A stretch of DNA of 64,000 nucleotides from Rubrivirga litoralis (GTDB lineage: Bacteria > Bacteroidota > Rhodothermia > Rhodothermales > Rubricoccaceae): NCBI RefSeq assembly GCF_031846415.1, contig NZ_JAVRHT010000011.1:1-64000 (forward strand), read 5' to 3'. Position numbers and translations under genes: made by a program. Shown here in pieces: positions 30,942-40,073 of the stretch. The notes beneath the pieces are model-generated. The model saw nothing but the letters and a program-made list of their open reading frames with translations. It was not told the DNA's origin and did not search any database. Every line of letters starts with the position of its first letter. The stretch's first letter is position 1.

Positions 30942-33900
30942 CTAGGCGGCGGGGGCCGCGACGCCGGCGGCGGCGTGCGTCTCGCCGTCGTCCGTGTGCT
31001 CGCCGTGGGCCGTGTCGAACGGCGTGGCGAGGTCGGGGTGCGGGTTGCGGAGCCGGGCGAGGTACGTCAGCCGGGGCTTGACGGCGAGCTCGGCGAGGAC
31101 CGCGTAGTTGCGCTTGTTCAGCTTCTGCTGGTTGACGAGGCTGCCCGGGTCCTTGAGGTCGCCGAAGACGATGGCGTCGGCCGGACACACCTGCTGGCAC
31201 GCCGTGAGGACCTCGCCGTCGCGGAGCGGTCGGTTCTCGATGTGCGCGTACTGCTGCGTCTGGCGGATGCGCTGGACGCAGAACGTGCACTTCTCCATCA
31301 CGCCGCGGTAGCGGACCGTGACGTACGGGTTGGACTGCATCTGGACCGTCGTCGGCAGGTGCTTCGTCCAGTTGTAGAAGTTGTACCGGCGGACCTTGTA
31401 CGGGCAGTTGTTGGCGCAGTACCGCGTGCCGATGCAGCGGTTGTACGTCATCTCGTTGAGCCCGTCCGGCGAGTGGGCCGTCGCGTTGACGGGGCAGACC
31501 TGCTCGCAGGGCGCGTTCTCGCAGTGGACGCACATCATCGGCTGCTGGACCATACCCGGGTCCGTTTCGTCGCCGACGTAGTAGCGGTCGAGCCGGAGCC
31601 AGTGCATCTCGCGGCCGATCGCGACCTGCTCCTTGCCCACGACTGGCACGTTGTTCTCGGCCTGGCAGGCGACGACGCACGCGTTGCACCCGGTGCAGGC
31701 GTTGAGGTCGATGACCATGCCCCACTGGTTCTCCGAGTAGAGCCAGTCGCCGATGCGGGGGTCCTCGGATGCCGAGTTCTCGGCGCCCCAGGCCGGCGGG
31801 AAGTTCTCCCACGGCGCGCCCTCGACAAAGTGATCCTCGTCGCGAGCGAACACGGGGTCCGCCTCGTACTCCTCCAGCGTCGCCATGCGGACGATGTGGC
31901 GGCCCTCCATCGAGCCGTGGTCCTGCGTCGACGCGAGGAGGTAGTCCTCGGCGACGGCCGCCGCCCCGACCGAGGGCACGACCGCCCCGCCCAGCGGGCG
32001 GAGCCGCTCGATGCGCGTCGAGATCGCCCCGCCGTCAAGGTCGCCGCCGACGTACGACGAGACCGGGCCGGGGTAGTAGATGTCGGCCTGGACGTTGAAG
32101 AGCCGCTCGATGAGACCACGGTCGCGGATCACGCGCGGCGAGTCGATCTCGCGGCCGTACCCCATGGGCACCGTAATCGAGTTGTCCGGGTGGCCGGGCT
32201 GGACCCAGACGGGCACCGTCGCGACGGCCCCGTTCGGGGCCTCAATGCCGATGACGGTCGCGTAGGCCTTGCCCTTGTCCTCCTCGACCGTCCAGCCGTT
32301 GGCGAGCGCCGTCGCCGGGCTCACGAGCGCCACCGGGTCCCACGTCACCTTTGTGACCGGGTGCGGCGCCTCCTGCATCCAGGCCACGTTCGAGAACTGG
32401 CCGTCGTAGAGCGTCGGGCTGAGGCGAACGACGAGCTCGATCGCGGCGGGGTCGGGCACGTCGAGGCCGGCCAAGCTGGCCGCCCCGCCCCCAGATCCGA
32501 GCGACGGGAAGCCCGTGCCCTCGACGAACCCGTCGTGGAGCGCCGTGCGCCAAGCCGTCTCGAAGTCGCCGCCGAGGCGGCCCCGGAGCGACGACCGCAG
32601 AAGGTCGTAGCCGGCGACGTTGCGGCCGGTCGCGAGCAGGTTCAGGACCTCGAGGTCCGAGTGCGCGTCGTCGTAGAGCGGGGCGATCAGCGGCTGCACG
32701 ACCGAGAGCGTCCCGTCGTAGGCGCGGGCGTCGCCCCACGACTCCAGGTAGTGGGCGGCCGGGACGTGCCACGTCGCGCGCTGCGCCGACTCGTCGCGGT
32801 AGAAGCCGGTGTGGACCGAGAACGGGACGGCCGCGAGCGCCTCCTCGAAGCGGAGCTCGGCGGGGAGGTGGTAGACCGGGTTCGTGCCCAGCATGACGAG
32901 CGCGTCGACGCGCCCGGCGCCCATGTCGCGGACGAGGCCCGCGAGCTCTGGGCCGACCGGCTGGACCGGCCCCTCGCCCGTCGCGAGGTACTCGACCACC
33001 CCGCCCCCGAACCGCCCGTTGAGGACGGCCACGAGCGCGTGGAGCTCGGGCGGGGCGGTCGGCCCGGCCACGAACGCGGCGCGGCCGCCGGCGGCCTGCA
33101 CGTCGGACGCGATGGCGGCCACGAACGGGGCCAGCTCGTCCTCGATCAGGACCTGGGCGCCGGCCGGCACGCCGAGCGCCTCGGCGACGGCGGCGGCCAC
33201 GAAGGGGACGGTGCCCGCCTTGACGGCTTGGCGGTGGTCGGCCATCCCGCCCGTCATCGTCATCGTCGACTCGACGGCGTACATCCGCGACATCGTGCCG
33301 CGCTCGTCGACGCGGCGGCTGGCGGCGTACTGGCGGTTGTTCCAGACCGTGTTCGGGTCCTCGGACGCCAGGAAGTCGGCGTCGAACGTGACGATCACGT
33401 CCGCGTCCGCAAAGCGGTAGAGCGGGCGGGCCGGCTGGCCGAGCGCGGACTGCGTCCCGAGCGCCTGCGCGTCGTCGAGGTGCGGCCCGAGCGTGACCCA
33501 CCGGGCGCCGGGGTAGGTCTGGAGCAGCTGGTCGCGGAGCGCGTCCTGCGTCGGCGACGCGCTGGGCGCGGCGAGGACGGCGAGCCGGGCCGTCCCGCGC
33601 TGCGCGAGGAGCCGGTTCGCCTGGCCGACGAACGCGTCCCACGTGCCGCGCGCGCCCACCCCGCCCGTGCCGCGCGTCCACACGTGGCGGCTGCGGTCGG
33701 GGTCGTAGAGCTGGAGGACGGACGCCTGCGCGAAGATGTCGGTCGCGCCCTGCACGAGCGGGTGCTCCGGGTTGCCCTCGGCCTTGGTCGGGCGGCCCTC
33801 GTGGCTCTGGACGACGAGCGGGCGGCCCACGCCGCCGAGCGGCATGGTCGTCGCGTAGTACTGCGGTACGCCCGGAATGACCTCCTCCGGCTTCCGCACG

Positions 33901-34166
33901 TAGGGAACGATGGCCTCGACCGGCCGGCGGCAGCCGGAGAGCCCGGCCAGCGCGGCGCTCGCGCCCATGACCTGGAGGAACGTCCGCCGGCTGGTCCCCT
34001 CGTGGCCGTCGCTGGCCGGGTCCAGGAACTCGTCGCGGACGACGGACGGGTCCTGCGACCCGTCCTTGCCGGAGAGGCTGCGCCACGGGGCGGGGCGGCC
34101 CTGCATGGCCTGGGCGTCGCGGTCGGCTGCCTGGTCGGCGGCGCTCAGGACGTCGAGCTCAATCAT
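30942..34166 (-). CDS. actB: Alternative complex III subunit ActB, molybdopterin-like/iron-sulfur protein
   Basis: The protein has 1074 residues. A twin-arginine signal SRRTFLQVM (59-67) is followed by a lipobox-like LSGC (C79). Residues 90-780 form a molybdopterin oxidoreductase-like domain that in ACIII binds no cofactor. The C-terminal ferredoxin-type part (about 815-1000) has CTGCNACVVAC, CENAPCEQVCP and CIGTRYCANNCP clusters, giving one 3Fe-4S and three 4Fe-4S centres in the R. marinus complex. It carries electrons from menaquinol to the c hemes. It follows actA after a 77-base gap that contains a hairpin. Confidence 0.96.
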   Translation of the reverse strand: MIELDVLSAADQAADRDAQAMQGRPAPWRSLSGKDGSQDPSVVRDEFLDPASDGHEGTSRRTFLQVMGASAALAGLSGCRRPVEAIVPYVRKPEEVIPGVPQYYATTMPLGGVGRPLVVQSHEGRPTKAEGNPEHPLVQGATDIFAQASVLQLYDPDRSRHVWTRGTGGVGARGTWDAFVGQANRLLAQRGTARLAVLAAPSASPTQDALRDQLLQTYPGARWVTLGPHLDDAQALGTQSALGQPARPLYRFADADVIVTFDADFLASEDPNTVWNNRQYAASRRVDERGTMSRMYAVESTMTMTGGMADHRQAVKAGTVPFVAAAVAEALGVPAGAQVLIEDELAPFVAAIASDVQAAGGRAAFVAGPTAPPELHALVAVLNGRFGGGVVEYLATGEGPVQPVGPELAGLVRDMGAGRVDALVMLGTNPVYHLPAELRFEEALAAVPFSVHTGFYRDESAQRATWHVPAAHYLESWGDARAYDGTLSVVQPLIAPLYDDAHSDLEVLNLLATGRNVAGYDLLRSSLRGRLGGDFETAWRTALHDGFVEGTGFPSLGSGGGAASLAGLDVPDPAAIELVVRLSPTLYDGQFSNVAWMQEAPHPVTKVTWDPVALVSPATALANGWTVEEDKGKAYATVIGIEAPNGAVATVPVWVQPGHPDNSITVPMGYGREIDSPRVIRDRGLIERLFNVQADIYYPGPVSSYVGGDLDGGAISTRIERLRPLGGAVVPSVGAAAVAEDYLLASTQDHGSMEGRHIVRMATLEEYEADPVFARDEDHFVEGAPWENFPPAWGAENSASEDPRIGDWLYSENQWGMVIDLNACTGCNACVVACQAENNVPVVGKEQVAIGREMHWLRLDRYYVGDETDPGMVQQPMMCVHCENAPCEQVCPVNATAHSPDGLNEMTYNRCIGTRYCANNCPYKVRRYNFYNWTKHLPTTVQMQSNPYVTVRYRGVMEKCTFCVQRIRQTQQYAHIENRPLRDGEVLTACQQVCPADAIVFGDLKDPGSLVNQQKLNKRNYAVLAELAVKPRLTYLARLRNPHPDLATPFDTAHGEHTDDGETHAAAGVAAPAA

Positions 34167-34189
34167 GTGCGAGTGTCGGGTATCGGATG

Positions 34190-34243
34190 GTCAGGTAGCA
34201 GGTGAGGGCGCGTAGCCCCCGTCGCCTGCCCACCTGCAACCTC
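34190..34243. repeat. Intercistronic palindrome between actA and actB
   Basis: AGGTAGCAGGTGAGGGCG faces CGCCTGCCCACCTGCAACC and touches the actA stop codon. The units (AGGTAGC, AGGTGAG) repeat every 7-8 bases. It probably gives a strong hairpin between the first two act genes, which need different amounts of product. Confidence 0.6.
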
Positions 34244-34915
34244 CTAGTAGTGGCAGGCCGAGCAGTTCTGGGGCGGCTTGATCCCCTCGCGCTCGATCCG
34301 GGCCAGGTTCGTCTGGACGTACTCGGCGTAGCGCTCGTCGCTCTCGCGGACCTCCTCGGCGTAGCCCATGGTCGTGACCAACTCCGGGTCGCGGAGGTGC
34401 TCCTCGGGCGCCCGGTGGCACTCGAGGCACCACCCCATCGAGAGCGGCTCGGCCTGGTAGACCACGACCATCTGGTCGATCCGCCCGTGGCACGACTCGC
34501 ACCCGACGCCGACGTTGACGTGGGCCGCGTGGCTAAACTGGGCGTAGTCCGGGAGGTGGTGGACCTTGACCCACTGGACCGGGACGCCGGTCGCCCAGCT
34601 CTCGCGGACCGGGAGCAGCTTCTCCGACTGCGTCTGCACGACGCCGTGGCAGTTCATGCACGTCTGCGTCGACGGCACGTTCGCGTGCGGGCTCTGCTCG
34701 ACGTGGTTGTGGCAGTACCGGCAGTCCATCCCGAGCTGGCCCGCGTGGAGCGCGTGGCTGTAGGGGACCGGCTGCTCCGGCATGTACCCGACCTCGTAGA
34801 ACTCGGGCGAGAGGTAGTACCAGGCGAGCGCGATGACCAGGACGCCGCCGCCGAACGCCCCGAACAGGGACAGCGTGGGCAGCGCGTTGGCCTTGCGCGG
34901 GAAAAGCTGGGGCAT
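34244..34915 (-). CDS. actA: Alternative complex III subunit ActA, pentaheme cytochrome c
   Basis: I start at the ATG 34915 (MPQLFPRKANALP), giving 223 residues. One N-terminal helix (about 15-37) anchors it. Five heme sites follow: CRYCH, CMNCH, CESCH, CLECH and CSACH, the number known for ActA. It takes electrons from the ActB iron-sulfur chain and hands them to ActE. It is the first gene of the act-caa3 block; two promoter-like boxes lie 57-85 bases upstream. Confidence 0.96.
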   Translation of the reverse strand: MPQLFPRKANALPTLSLFGAFGGGVLVIALAWYYLSPEFYEVGYMPEQPVPYSHALHAGQLGMDCRYCHNHVEQSPHANVPSTQTCMNCHGVVQTQSEKLLPVRESWATGVPVQWVKVHHLPDYAQFSHAAHVNVGVGCESCHGRIDQMVVVYQAEPLSMGWCLECHRAPEEHLRDPELVTTMGYAEEVRESDERYAEYVQTNLARIEREGIKPPQNCSACHY

Positions 34916-34971
34916 GGGCCGCGGGGTGGGGAGTCCTCCGAGGGGCGGGAGGGGCCGTTTTCGAAGGTAGA

Positions 34972-35000
34972 CCGGCCCCCTCGGGGGGCCAGCGAAGATA
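34972..35000 (-). promoter_or_regulatory. Two -7 boxes upstream of the act operon
   Basis: On the minus strand, TATCTTCG (35000-34993) and TACCTTCG (34979-34972) lie 78 and 57 bases before the actA start, with a CCCCC/GGGGG hairpin-like stretch between. Two start points would suit a large respiratory operon. Confidence 0.4.
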
Positions 35001-35147
35001 GCTCGAATGGGCCGCCGGAGGGGCCGGGCGGTCAAGGTGCAGATGCCGGGGTGTCAGCGCATCGGGAGGACGCCTAAACGCTCTGCGGCCGGACGGAATC
35101 AGGAATCTCCCCGCCCCGCCCCCGTCCTGGGGCGAGGGCGGGGCGGC

Positions 35148-36506
35148 CTAGGCGAGGGCGGGGCGGACGCGCGTGAGCCGCGCGAACCGGGCCGAGAGCG
35201 CGACGGCCGCCGCGGCCAGCCCCAGCGTGAGCCCCCACCACAGCCCGCGCGCGCCCCACCCCGCCCCCACGCCCAGCACGACGCCCGTGGTCAGCCCGAC
35301 GCCCCAGTAGGCGCCGGCCGAGATGAGCATGGGCACGCGCGTGTCCTTGAGCCCGCGGAGCGCGCCGGCGACGGCGGCCTGCACGCCGTCGAACAGCTGG
35401 AACACGGCGGCCACGCTCAGCAGCGACGCCGCGAGCGCCGCCACGACCGGGTCCGGCGACGAGCCGGCGTAGACGGCGACGACGAGGTCGGGGCGGAGCC
35501 AGAACAGGAGCGCCGAGCACGCCATGAACGCCGCGCCCAGGCCCGCCGAGGTCCACCCTGCCCGAGCCGCCGCGCGCTCGTCGCCGGCCCCGACCGCCTG
35601 GCCCACGCGGACGCCCCCGGCCATCCCGATCCCGAGCGGGACCATGAACGCGACGCTCGCCGCGTTGAGCGCCACCTGGTGCGCGGCGAGCGCCGTCTCG
35701 GGGTCGGGGAGGCGCCCGACGAGGAGCGTGGCCGCCGTGAACAGGCCGGACTCCATCCCGAACCCGACGCCGATGGGCCAGCCCAGCGCGAACAGCTCGC
35801 GGAGCGCAACCACGTCCGGCCGGCGGAAGTCGGCGAGCACCCCGAACCGGGCGAGCGGCCCGCGCCGGACGTAGAGGGCGAGCGCCGCGGTCATGACCGT
35901 CGTCGAGACGGCCGAGCCCCACCCGGTGCCGACGAGGCCGAGGGCGGGGAGGCCCAGGGCGCCGAACATGAGCGCGTAGTTGAGCGGCACGTTCACGGCC
36001 ACGCCCAGCAGCGTCACGCCGAGGACCGCGCGGGGCCGGCCGTCGCCCTCGGCGAGCCCGCGGAGCGCCGTGAACCACAGGTTGGGCACGAACCCCCAGC
36101 GGATCGCGCGGAGGTACGCGCCGGCCAGCGCCGACGTGTCGGGGTCCTGGCCGGTCCACACCAGGACGGGCTCGACGAACCCGAGCCCGATCGCAAACGG
36201 GATGCCGAGGATCGTCGCCAGCCACAGCCCCTGCCGCGCGCCGCGCGCCGCCGCGGCGTCGTCGCCAGCCCCGACCGCCTGCGCTACGGTCGGCTGCACG
36301 GCCACGAGCACGCCCACGCACACGAGCGAGGCCGTGACGTAGGTCGTCGACGCGAGCACGACGGCCGCCAGCGCCTCGGTCCCCAGCCGGCCCACCATCA
36401 CGACGTCGATAAAGCTCATCGACATCTGCGCGAGCTGGACGAGCACGATGGGGACGGCGAGCGCGAGCGTGGCGCGGACCTCGCGGCCCAGGGCGGGGCG
36501 GGACAT
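35148..36506 (-). CDS. MATE family efflux transporter
   Basis: The protein has 452 residues with twelve helices in two similar halves, as in NorM. The first helix has the conserved IVLVQLAQMSMSFIDVVMVGRLG, and the repeat in the second half begins GWPIGVGFGMESGLF. Such pumps expel cationic drugs using Na+ or H+. The substrate is unknown. It stands alone, divergent from the glycosyltransferase gene, with 230 bases between it and the act operon start. A TAGCTTCG box lies 128 bases upstream. Confidence 0.93.
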   Translation of the reverse strand: MSRPALGREVRATLALAVPIVLVQLAQMSMSFIDVVMVGRLGTEALAAVVLASTTYVTASLVCVGVLVAVQPTVAQAVGAGDDAAAARGARQGLWLATILGIPFAIGLGFVEPVLVWTGQDPDTSALAGAYLRAIRWGFVPNLWFTALRGLAEGDGRPRAVLGVTLLGVAVNVPLNYALMFGALGLPALGLVGTGWGSAVSTTVMTAALALYVRRGPLARFGVLADFRRPDVVALRELFALGWPIGVGFGMESGLFTAATLLVGRLPDPETALAAHQVALNAASVAFMVPLGIGMAGGVRVGQAVGAGDERAAARAGWTSAGLGAAFMACSALLFWLRPDLVVAVYAGSSPDPVVAALAASLLSVAAVFQLFDGVQAAVAGALRGLKDTRVPMLISAGAYWGVGLTTGVVLGVGAGWGARGLWWGLTLGLAAAAVALSARFARLTRVRPALA

Positions 36507-36633
36507 CGGGGCGGGAAGGGGGAAACGGGGGGACGAGCAGAGGCGCCACCGGCGCTCCCGGGCCGCCCCGCCCCCGGAGCCGGCCGCGTGGACGGAGTGG
36601 GGACGATCGGCCTACGTCTCGGCCCCCACGCCG

Positions 36634-36641
36634 CGAAGCTA
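36634..36641 (-). promoter_or_regulatory. -7 box TAGCTTCG upstream of the MATE gene
   Basis: Minus-strand match to the recurrent TANCTTNG box, 128 bases before the MATE ATG. The long distance leaves room for a leader, so the assignment is weaker than for the other boxes. Confidence 0.3.
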
Positions 36642-36752
36642 CCGGCCGCCTCGCCCGCGCTCGGCCCGCGCCGGGTCTTCACCCGTGGAGGCAGGGCGGG
36701 GCGGGGGCGCCGATTTGCACGCCGCCCGTCGCCCCGGGGCGGGGCGGCCGGC

Positions 36753-36760
36753 TATCTTTT
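36753..36760 (+). promoter_or_regulatory. -7 box TATCTTTT just before the glycosyltransferase start
   Basis: Only six bases separate the box from the ATG at 36767, so transcription would begin at or close to the start codon, giving a leaderless mRNA. Confidence 0.45.
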
Positions 36761-36766
36761 TTCGGC

Positions 36767-38935
36767 ATGTCCTCGCTGTCCCTCTCCTCCGCCCCGCCCG
36801 CGCTCGGCCCCGGACCGGGGGCGGCCGTGGTCGACGTCTCGGTGGTGATCGTGACGTACAACGTGCGGGGGTTTCTGGACCAGGCGCTCCGGTCGGTCGA
36901 GCGGGCCAGCGCCGGCCTGGCGGTCGAGACGTTCGTGGTCGACAACGACTCGGCGGACGGCTCGGCCGAGATGGTGCGCGAGCGGTTCCCGAACGTCCGC
37001 CTGATCGCGAACGAGGAGAACGTCGGGTTCGCGGTCGCCAACAACCAGGCGCTCCGCGAGGCGGCCGGCCGCTACGCCCTCGTCCTCAACCCGGACACGA
37101 TCCTCCAGGAGGACACGCTCCGCACGCTCGTCGCCTTCATGGACGGGCACCCCGACGCGGGCGCCGTCGGGTGCCGCATCCTCAACCCCGACGGCACGTT
37201 CGCGCCCGAGAGCCGCCGCGCGTTCCCCACGCCGGCCGTCGCGTTCTACCGGATCGCCGGTCTGGCCCGGCTGTTCCCCCAGAGCCCCCGGTTCGGCCGC
37301 TACAACCTCACGCACCTCCCGGCGGACGAGGTCTGCGAGGTCGACGCCCTCAGCGGCTCGTGCATGATGGTCCGCCGCGAGGCGATGTGGGGCGGGGGGG
37401 AGGGACACGGGATGGAGAGGGATGAGGAGGGATGGGCAGAAAAGTCCGCTCCGCACGGTTCTGCTCATCTTCCCATGCCTCCGTCCCTCCATCCCTCCCC
37501 CCGCGGAGCGGGACTCCTCGACGAGGCCTTCTTCATGTACGGCGAGGATCTCGACTGGTGCTACCGGATCCAGCGGGCGGGGTGGCGGATCTATTACACG
37601 CCGGAGACGCAGATCGTCCACTACAAGGGCGAGAGCACGAAGCGGGGCGACCTCCGCTACGTGGTCCTGTTCTACGGAGCCATGCTCCGGTTCGTCGAGA
37701 AGCACGTCGGGGGCGGGGCGGGGTGGGCCGAGCGGGCGGGGACGGGGGCGCTCGCGCTCGCGCTCCGCGTGGGGATCGTGGGCCGGGCGGCCGTGGCGGC
37801 GCTGGGCCGGCTGGGGCGCGGGCTGGCAGGTCCGGCCGCCGACGGCGCGCTTGCGTGGGCGGCGCTCGCCGCCGCGGCCTGGGGCTGGTCGCAGGCCGAC
37901 GGGTTCGCGTTCAGGCCGGGTTTCTACGGCCTCGTGCTCCCGGTGTACGCGCTCGCGCTCGTGGGCGGAGTGGCGCTCGCCGGCGGCTACCCGCGCGGGC
38001 GGTGGCCGCTCCGCCCGGTCGCGGTGGGCGCGGCGCTGGCGGCGCTGGCCGTCGCGACGGCCTCGTTTTTCGTCCCGTCGATCGCGTTCAGCCGCGCGGC
38101 GCTCGGGCTGGGCTTCCCGGCCGCGGCCGCCCTGCTCCTGGCGCGGCGGGTCCGCCGGCGGGTTCGGACCGCCCCGCCCCGGCGGGCGCTCGTGGTGGGC
38201 ACGGCGGCCGAGGCCGAGCGGCTCCGGCGGCTCCTCGGCGGCCGGCTCCGCCCCGAGGCCGAGGTCGTCGGCTACGTCGCCGAGGTAGGCGGCGGGGGCG
38301 GGGCGGGCACGGACAGCGCGGGCGGGGCGGTGCCCCACGTGGGCCGGCCGCGCCAGCTCCGCGACCTCGCGCGCCTCCAGCACGCCGACGAAGTCGTGTT
38401 CGCCGCCGACAGCCTGACCAACACGGTCATCCTGGAGGGGATGCGCGCGCTCCGCGACCTGCCGGTCCAGCTCAAGATCCTGGCCTCGGGCCACGACCGG
38501 ATCATCGGGAAGGCCTACGTCGAGGACTATGCCGCCCCGCTCCTCGAAGCCGAGCGCGCCGTCGCGCCGCTGCGGGCGGGGTGGAGCCGCCGGGCGGTCG
38601 AGGTCCCGGTGGCCTCGCTGTTCACGCTCGCCGCGCCGGCCCTGCGCGTGGCCGCGCGGCTCCGCCCGACGGCGCGGTGGCGGCGGCTGGCCGCGTTCGC
38701 CGCGCGGATGCCGTCGGTGCTGGCCGGGCGCCGCGCGCTCGTGGGCTACGACGCGGCCGGCCCGCACCCGCCGCCGGCGTGGGGGCTCCCGCCGGGCGTC
38801 GTGTCGGTGCTCGACACGCGCCGGCCGCGCCCGGCGACGATCACCGAGGCGCACCGGGCCTACTGGTTCTACGCCCAGCGGCAGTCGCCGTGGCTGGACG
38901 CCGAGATCCTGCTCCGGGCGCTGCTCCACGGGTAG
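36767..38935 (+). CDS. Glycosyltransferase family 2 fused to a nucleotide-binding membrane module
   Basis: The protein has 722 residues. Residues 22-290 form a rhamnosyltransferase-like GT2 domain: VSVVIVTYNVRGFLD, VVDNDSADGS, a LVLNPDTIL motif with the metal-binding Asp, then FFMYGEDLDWCYR. Several helices follow (about 360-470), then a Rossmann-like part (RRALVVGTAAEAERL, 480-580), as seen in sugar-transferase proteins. The last 150 residues are unassigned. The GT2 domain is interrupted at residues 208-248 by a segment coded by a palindromic DNA insert, just before the catalytic GEDLDW region. Reading continues, so the gene is not broken, but function is uncertain. Confidence 0.8.
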   Translation: MSSLSLSSAPPALGPGPGAAVVDVSVVIVTYNVRGFLDQALRSVERASAGLAVETFVVDNDSADGSAEMVRERFPNVRLIANEENVGFAVANNQALREAAGRYALVLNPDTILQEDTLRTLVAFMDGHPDAGAVGCRILNPDGTFAPESRRAFPTPAVAFYRIAGLARLFPQSPRFGRYNLTHLPADEVCEVDALSGSCMMVRREAMWGGGEGHGMERDEEGWAEKSAPHGSAHLPMPPSLHPSPRGAGLLDEAFFMYGEDLDWCYRIQRAGWRIYYTPETQIVHYKGESTKRGDLRYVVLFYGAMLRFVEKHVGGGAGWAERAGTGALALALRVGIVGRAAVAALGRLGRGLAGPAADGALAWAALAAAAWGWSQADGFAFRPGFYGLVLPVYALALVGGVALAGGYPRGRWPLRPVAVGAALAALAVATASFFVPSIAFSRAALGLGFPAAAALLLARRVRRRVRTAPPRRALVVGTAAEAERLRRLLGGRLRPEAEVVGYVAEVGGGGGAGTDSAGGAVPHVGRPRQLRDLARLQHADEVVFAADSLTNTVILEGMRALRDLPVQLKILASGHDRIIGKAYVEDYAAPLLEAERAVAPLRAGWSRRAVEVPVASLFTLAAPALRVAARLRPTARWRRLAAFAARMPSVLAGRRALVGYDAAGPHPPPAWGLPPGVVSVLDTRRPRPATITEAHRAYWFYAQRQSPWLDAEILLRALLHG
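37394..37505. repeat. Palindromic insert inside the glycosyltransferase gene
   Basis: The purine arm (GGGATGG, GGGATGA, GGGATGG units) is followed by a short centre and a pyrimidine arm (CATCTTCCC, CCGTCCCTCC, ATCCCTCCCC). It adds about 123 bases, a multiple of three, so the frame stays open. Related proteins have REAL-x-x-GGFDEAFF here, so this looks like a later insertion. Confidence 0.65.
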
Positions 38936-39068
38936 GCCGCCCCGCCCACGGCAAGGGCGGGGTGGTGGTTCAGGGTGGAGGGCGCTCCGCCCGCAGACCC
39001 CCCGCCCCGCTCGGCCGCCCCGCTCGGCCGCCCCGTTCGGGCGGGGTGGCGCCGCCGCCGGCGGGCGG

Positions 39069-39076
39069 TACCTTGC
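39069..39076 (+). promoter_or_regulatory. -7 box TACCTTGC just before accA
   Basis: The box ends four bases before the accA ATG at 39081, another case suggesting a leaderless transcript. Confidence 0.4.
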
Positions 39077-39080
39077 GCGC

Positions 39081-40073
39081 ATGGCTCACCTCCTCGACTT
39101 CGAGAAGCCCCTCGCCGACCTCGAAGCGAAGCTCGCAGAGCTCCGCCAGTTCGAGGCCGACGACGGCTCCGTCGACCTCTCCGGCCAGATCGAGGCGCTC
39201 CAGACGCGCGTCGACACGCTCCGGCAGTCGATCTACCGCGGGCTCACGCGCTGGCAGCGCGTCCAGATCGCCCGGCACCCCGAGCGGCCCTACACGCTCG
39301 ACTACGTCGACGCGCTGACGACGGGCTTCGTCGAGCTCCACGGCGACCGCCTGTTCTCGGACGACCGCGCCCTCGTCGGCGGCCCGGCCACGTTCAAGGG
39401 ATCGGCGTACGGCGGCGACGACCGGACGGTCATGGTGCTCGGCCACCAGAAGGGCCGCGACACGAAGCAGCGCAAGGAGCGCCGGTTCGGGATGCCCAAC
39501 CCCGAGGGCTACCGGAAGGCCAAGCGCCTCATGGAGATGGCGGCCAAGTTCGGGAAGCCCGTCGTGACCTTCCTCGACACGCCCGGCGCCTACCCCGGGC
39601 TGGAGGCCGAGGAGCGTGGGCAGGCCGAGGCCATCGCCCGCAACCTGCTCGTCATGGCCCGGCTGCCGGTCCCCATCGTCGTCGTCGTGATCGGCGAGGG
39701 GGCGTCGGGCGGGGCGCTCGGGATCGGCGTCGGCGACCGCGTGCTCATGCTCGAGAACGCATGGTACTCGGTGATCTCGCCCGAGTCGTGCTCGTCGATC
39801 CTGTGGCGCTCGTGGGACCACAAGGAGGAGGCCGCCCGCGCGCTCAAGCTGACGGCCCCGGACCTCATCCAGAACGGGATCATCGACGAGATCGTCCCCG
39901 AGCCGACCGGCGGGGCGCACCACGACCCGGCCGCCACGTTCGAGGCGACGGGCCAAGCCATCGTCCGCGCCCTCGACGCGCTCCTGCCCCTGGACAGTGA
40001 GGCGCTCCTCGACCAGCGCCTCGCCAAGCTCGACGCGCTCGGGGCGTTCCGCGAGGCGGCGCCGGCCGCGTGA
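39081..40073 (+). CDS. accA: Acetyl-CoA carboxylase carboxyltransferase subunit alpha
   Basis: The protein has 330 residues, the usual size. It makes malonyl-CoA with AccD for fatty acid synthesis. The N-terminal coiled helix has FEKPLADLEAKL; the carboxyltransferase core has GGPATF, GHQKGRDT, PNPEGYRKAKRLM, FLDTPGAYPG, IGEGASGGALGIGVGD and SPESCSSILW. All are standard AccA signatures. The following thioesterase gene overlaps its stop by four bases (GTGA), so the pair is coupled. No accD is in the window. Confidence 0.97.
   Translation: MAHLLDFEKPLADLEAKLAELRQFEADDGSVDLSGQIEALQTRVDTLRQSIYRGLTRWQRVQIARHPERPYTLDYVDALTTGFVELHGDRLFSDDRALVGGPATFKGSAYGGDDRTVMVLGHQKGRDTKQRKERRFGMPNPEGYRKAKRLMEMAAKFGKPVVTFLDTPGAYPGLEAEERGQAEAIARNLLVMARLPVPIVVVVIGEGASGGALGIGVGDRVLMLENAWYSVISPESCSSILWRSWDHKEEAARALKLTAPDLIQNGIIDEIVPEPTGGAHHDPAATFEATGQAIVRALDALLPLDSEALLDQRLAKLDALGAFREAAPAA

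Noticed and set aside
38936..39066. Triple GCTCGGCCGCCCC repeat before accA as a regulatory array
   Set aside because: Three near copies occur at about 39008-39040, but they are variants of the 11-mer and have no regular link to the promoter box.
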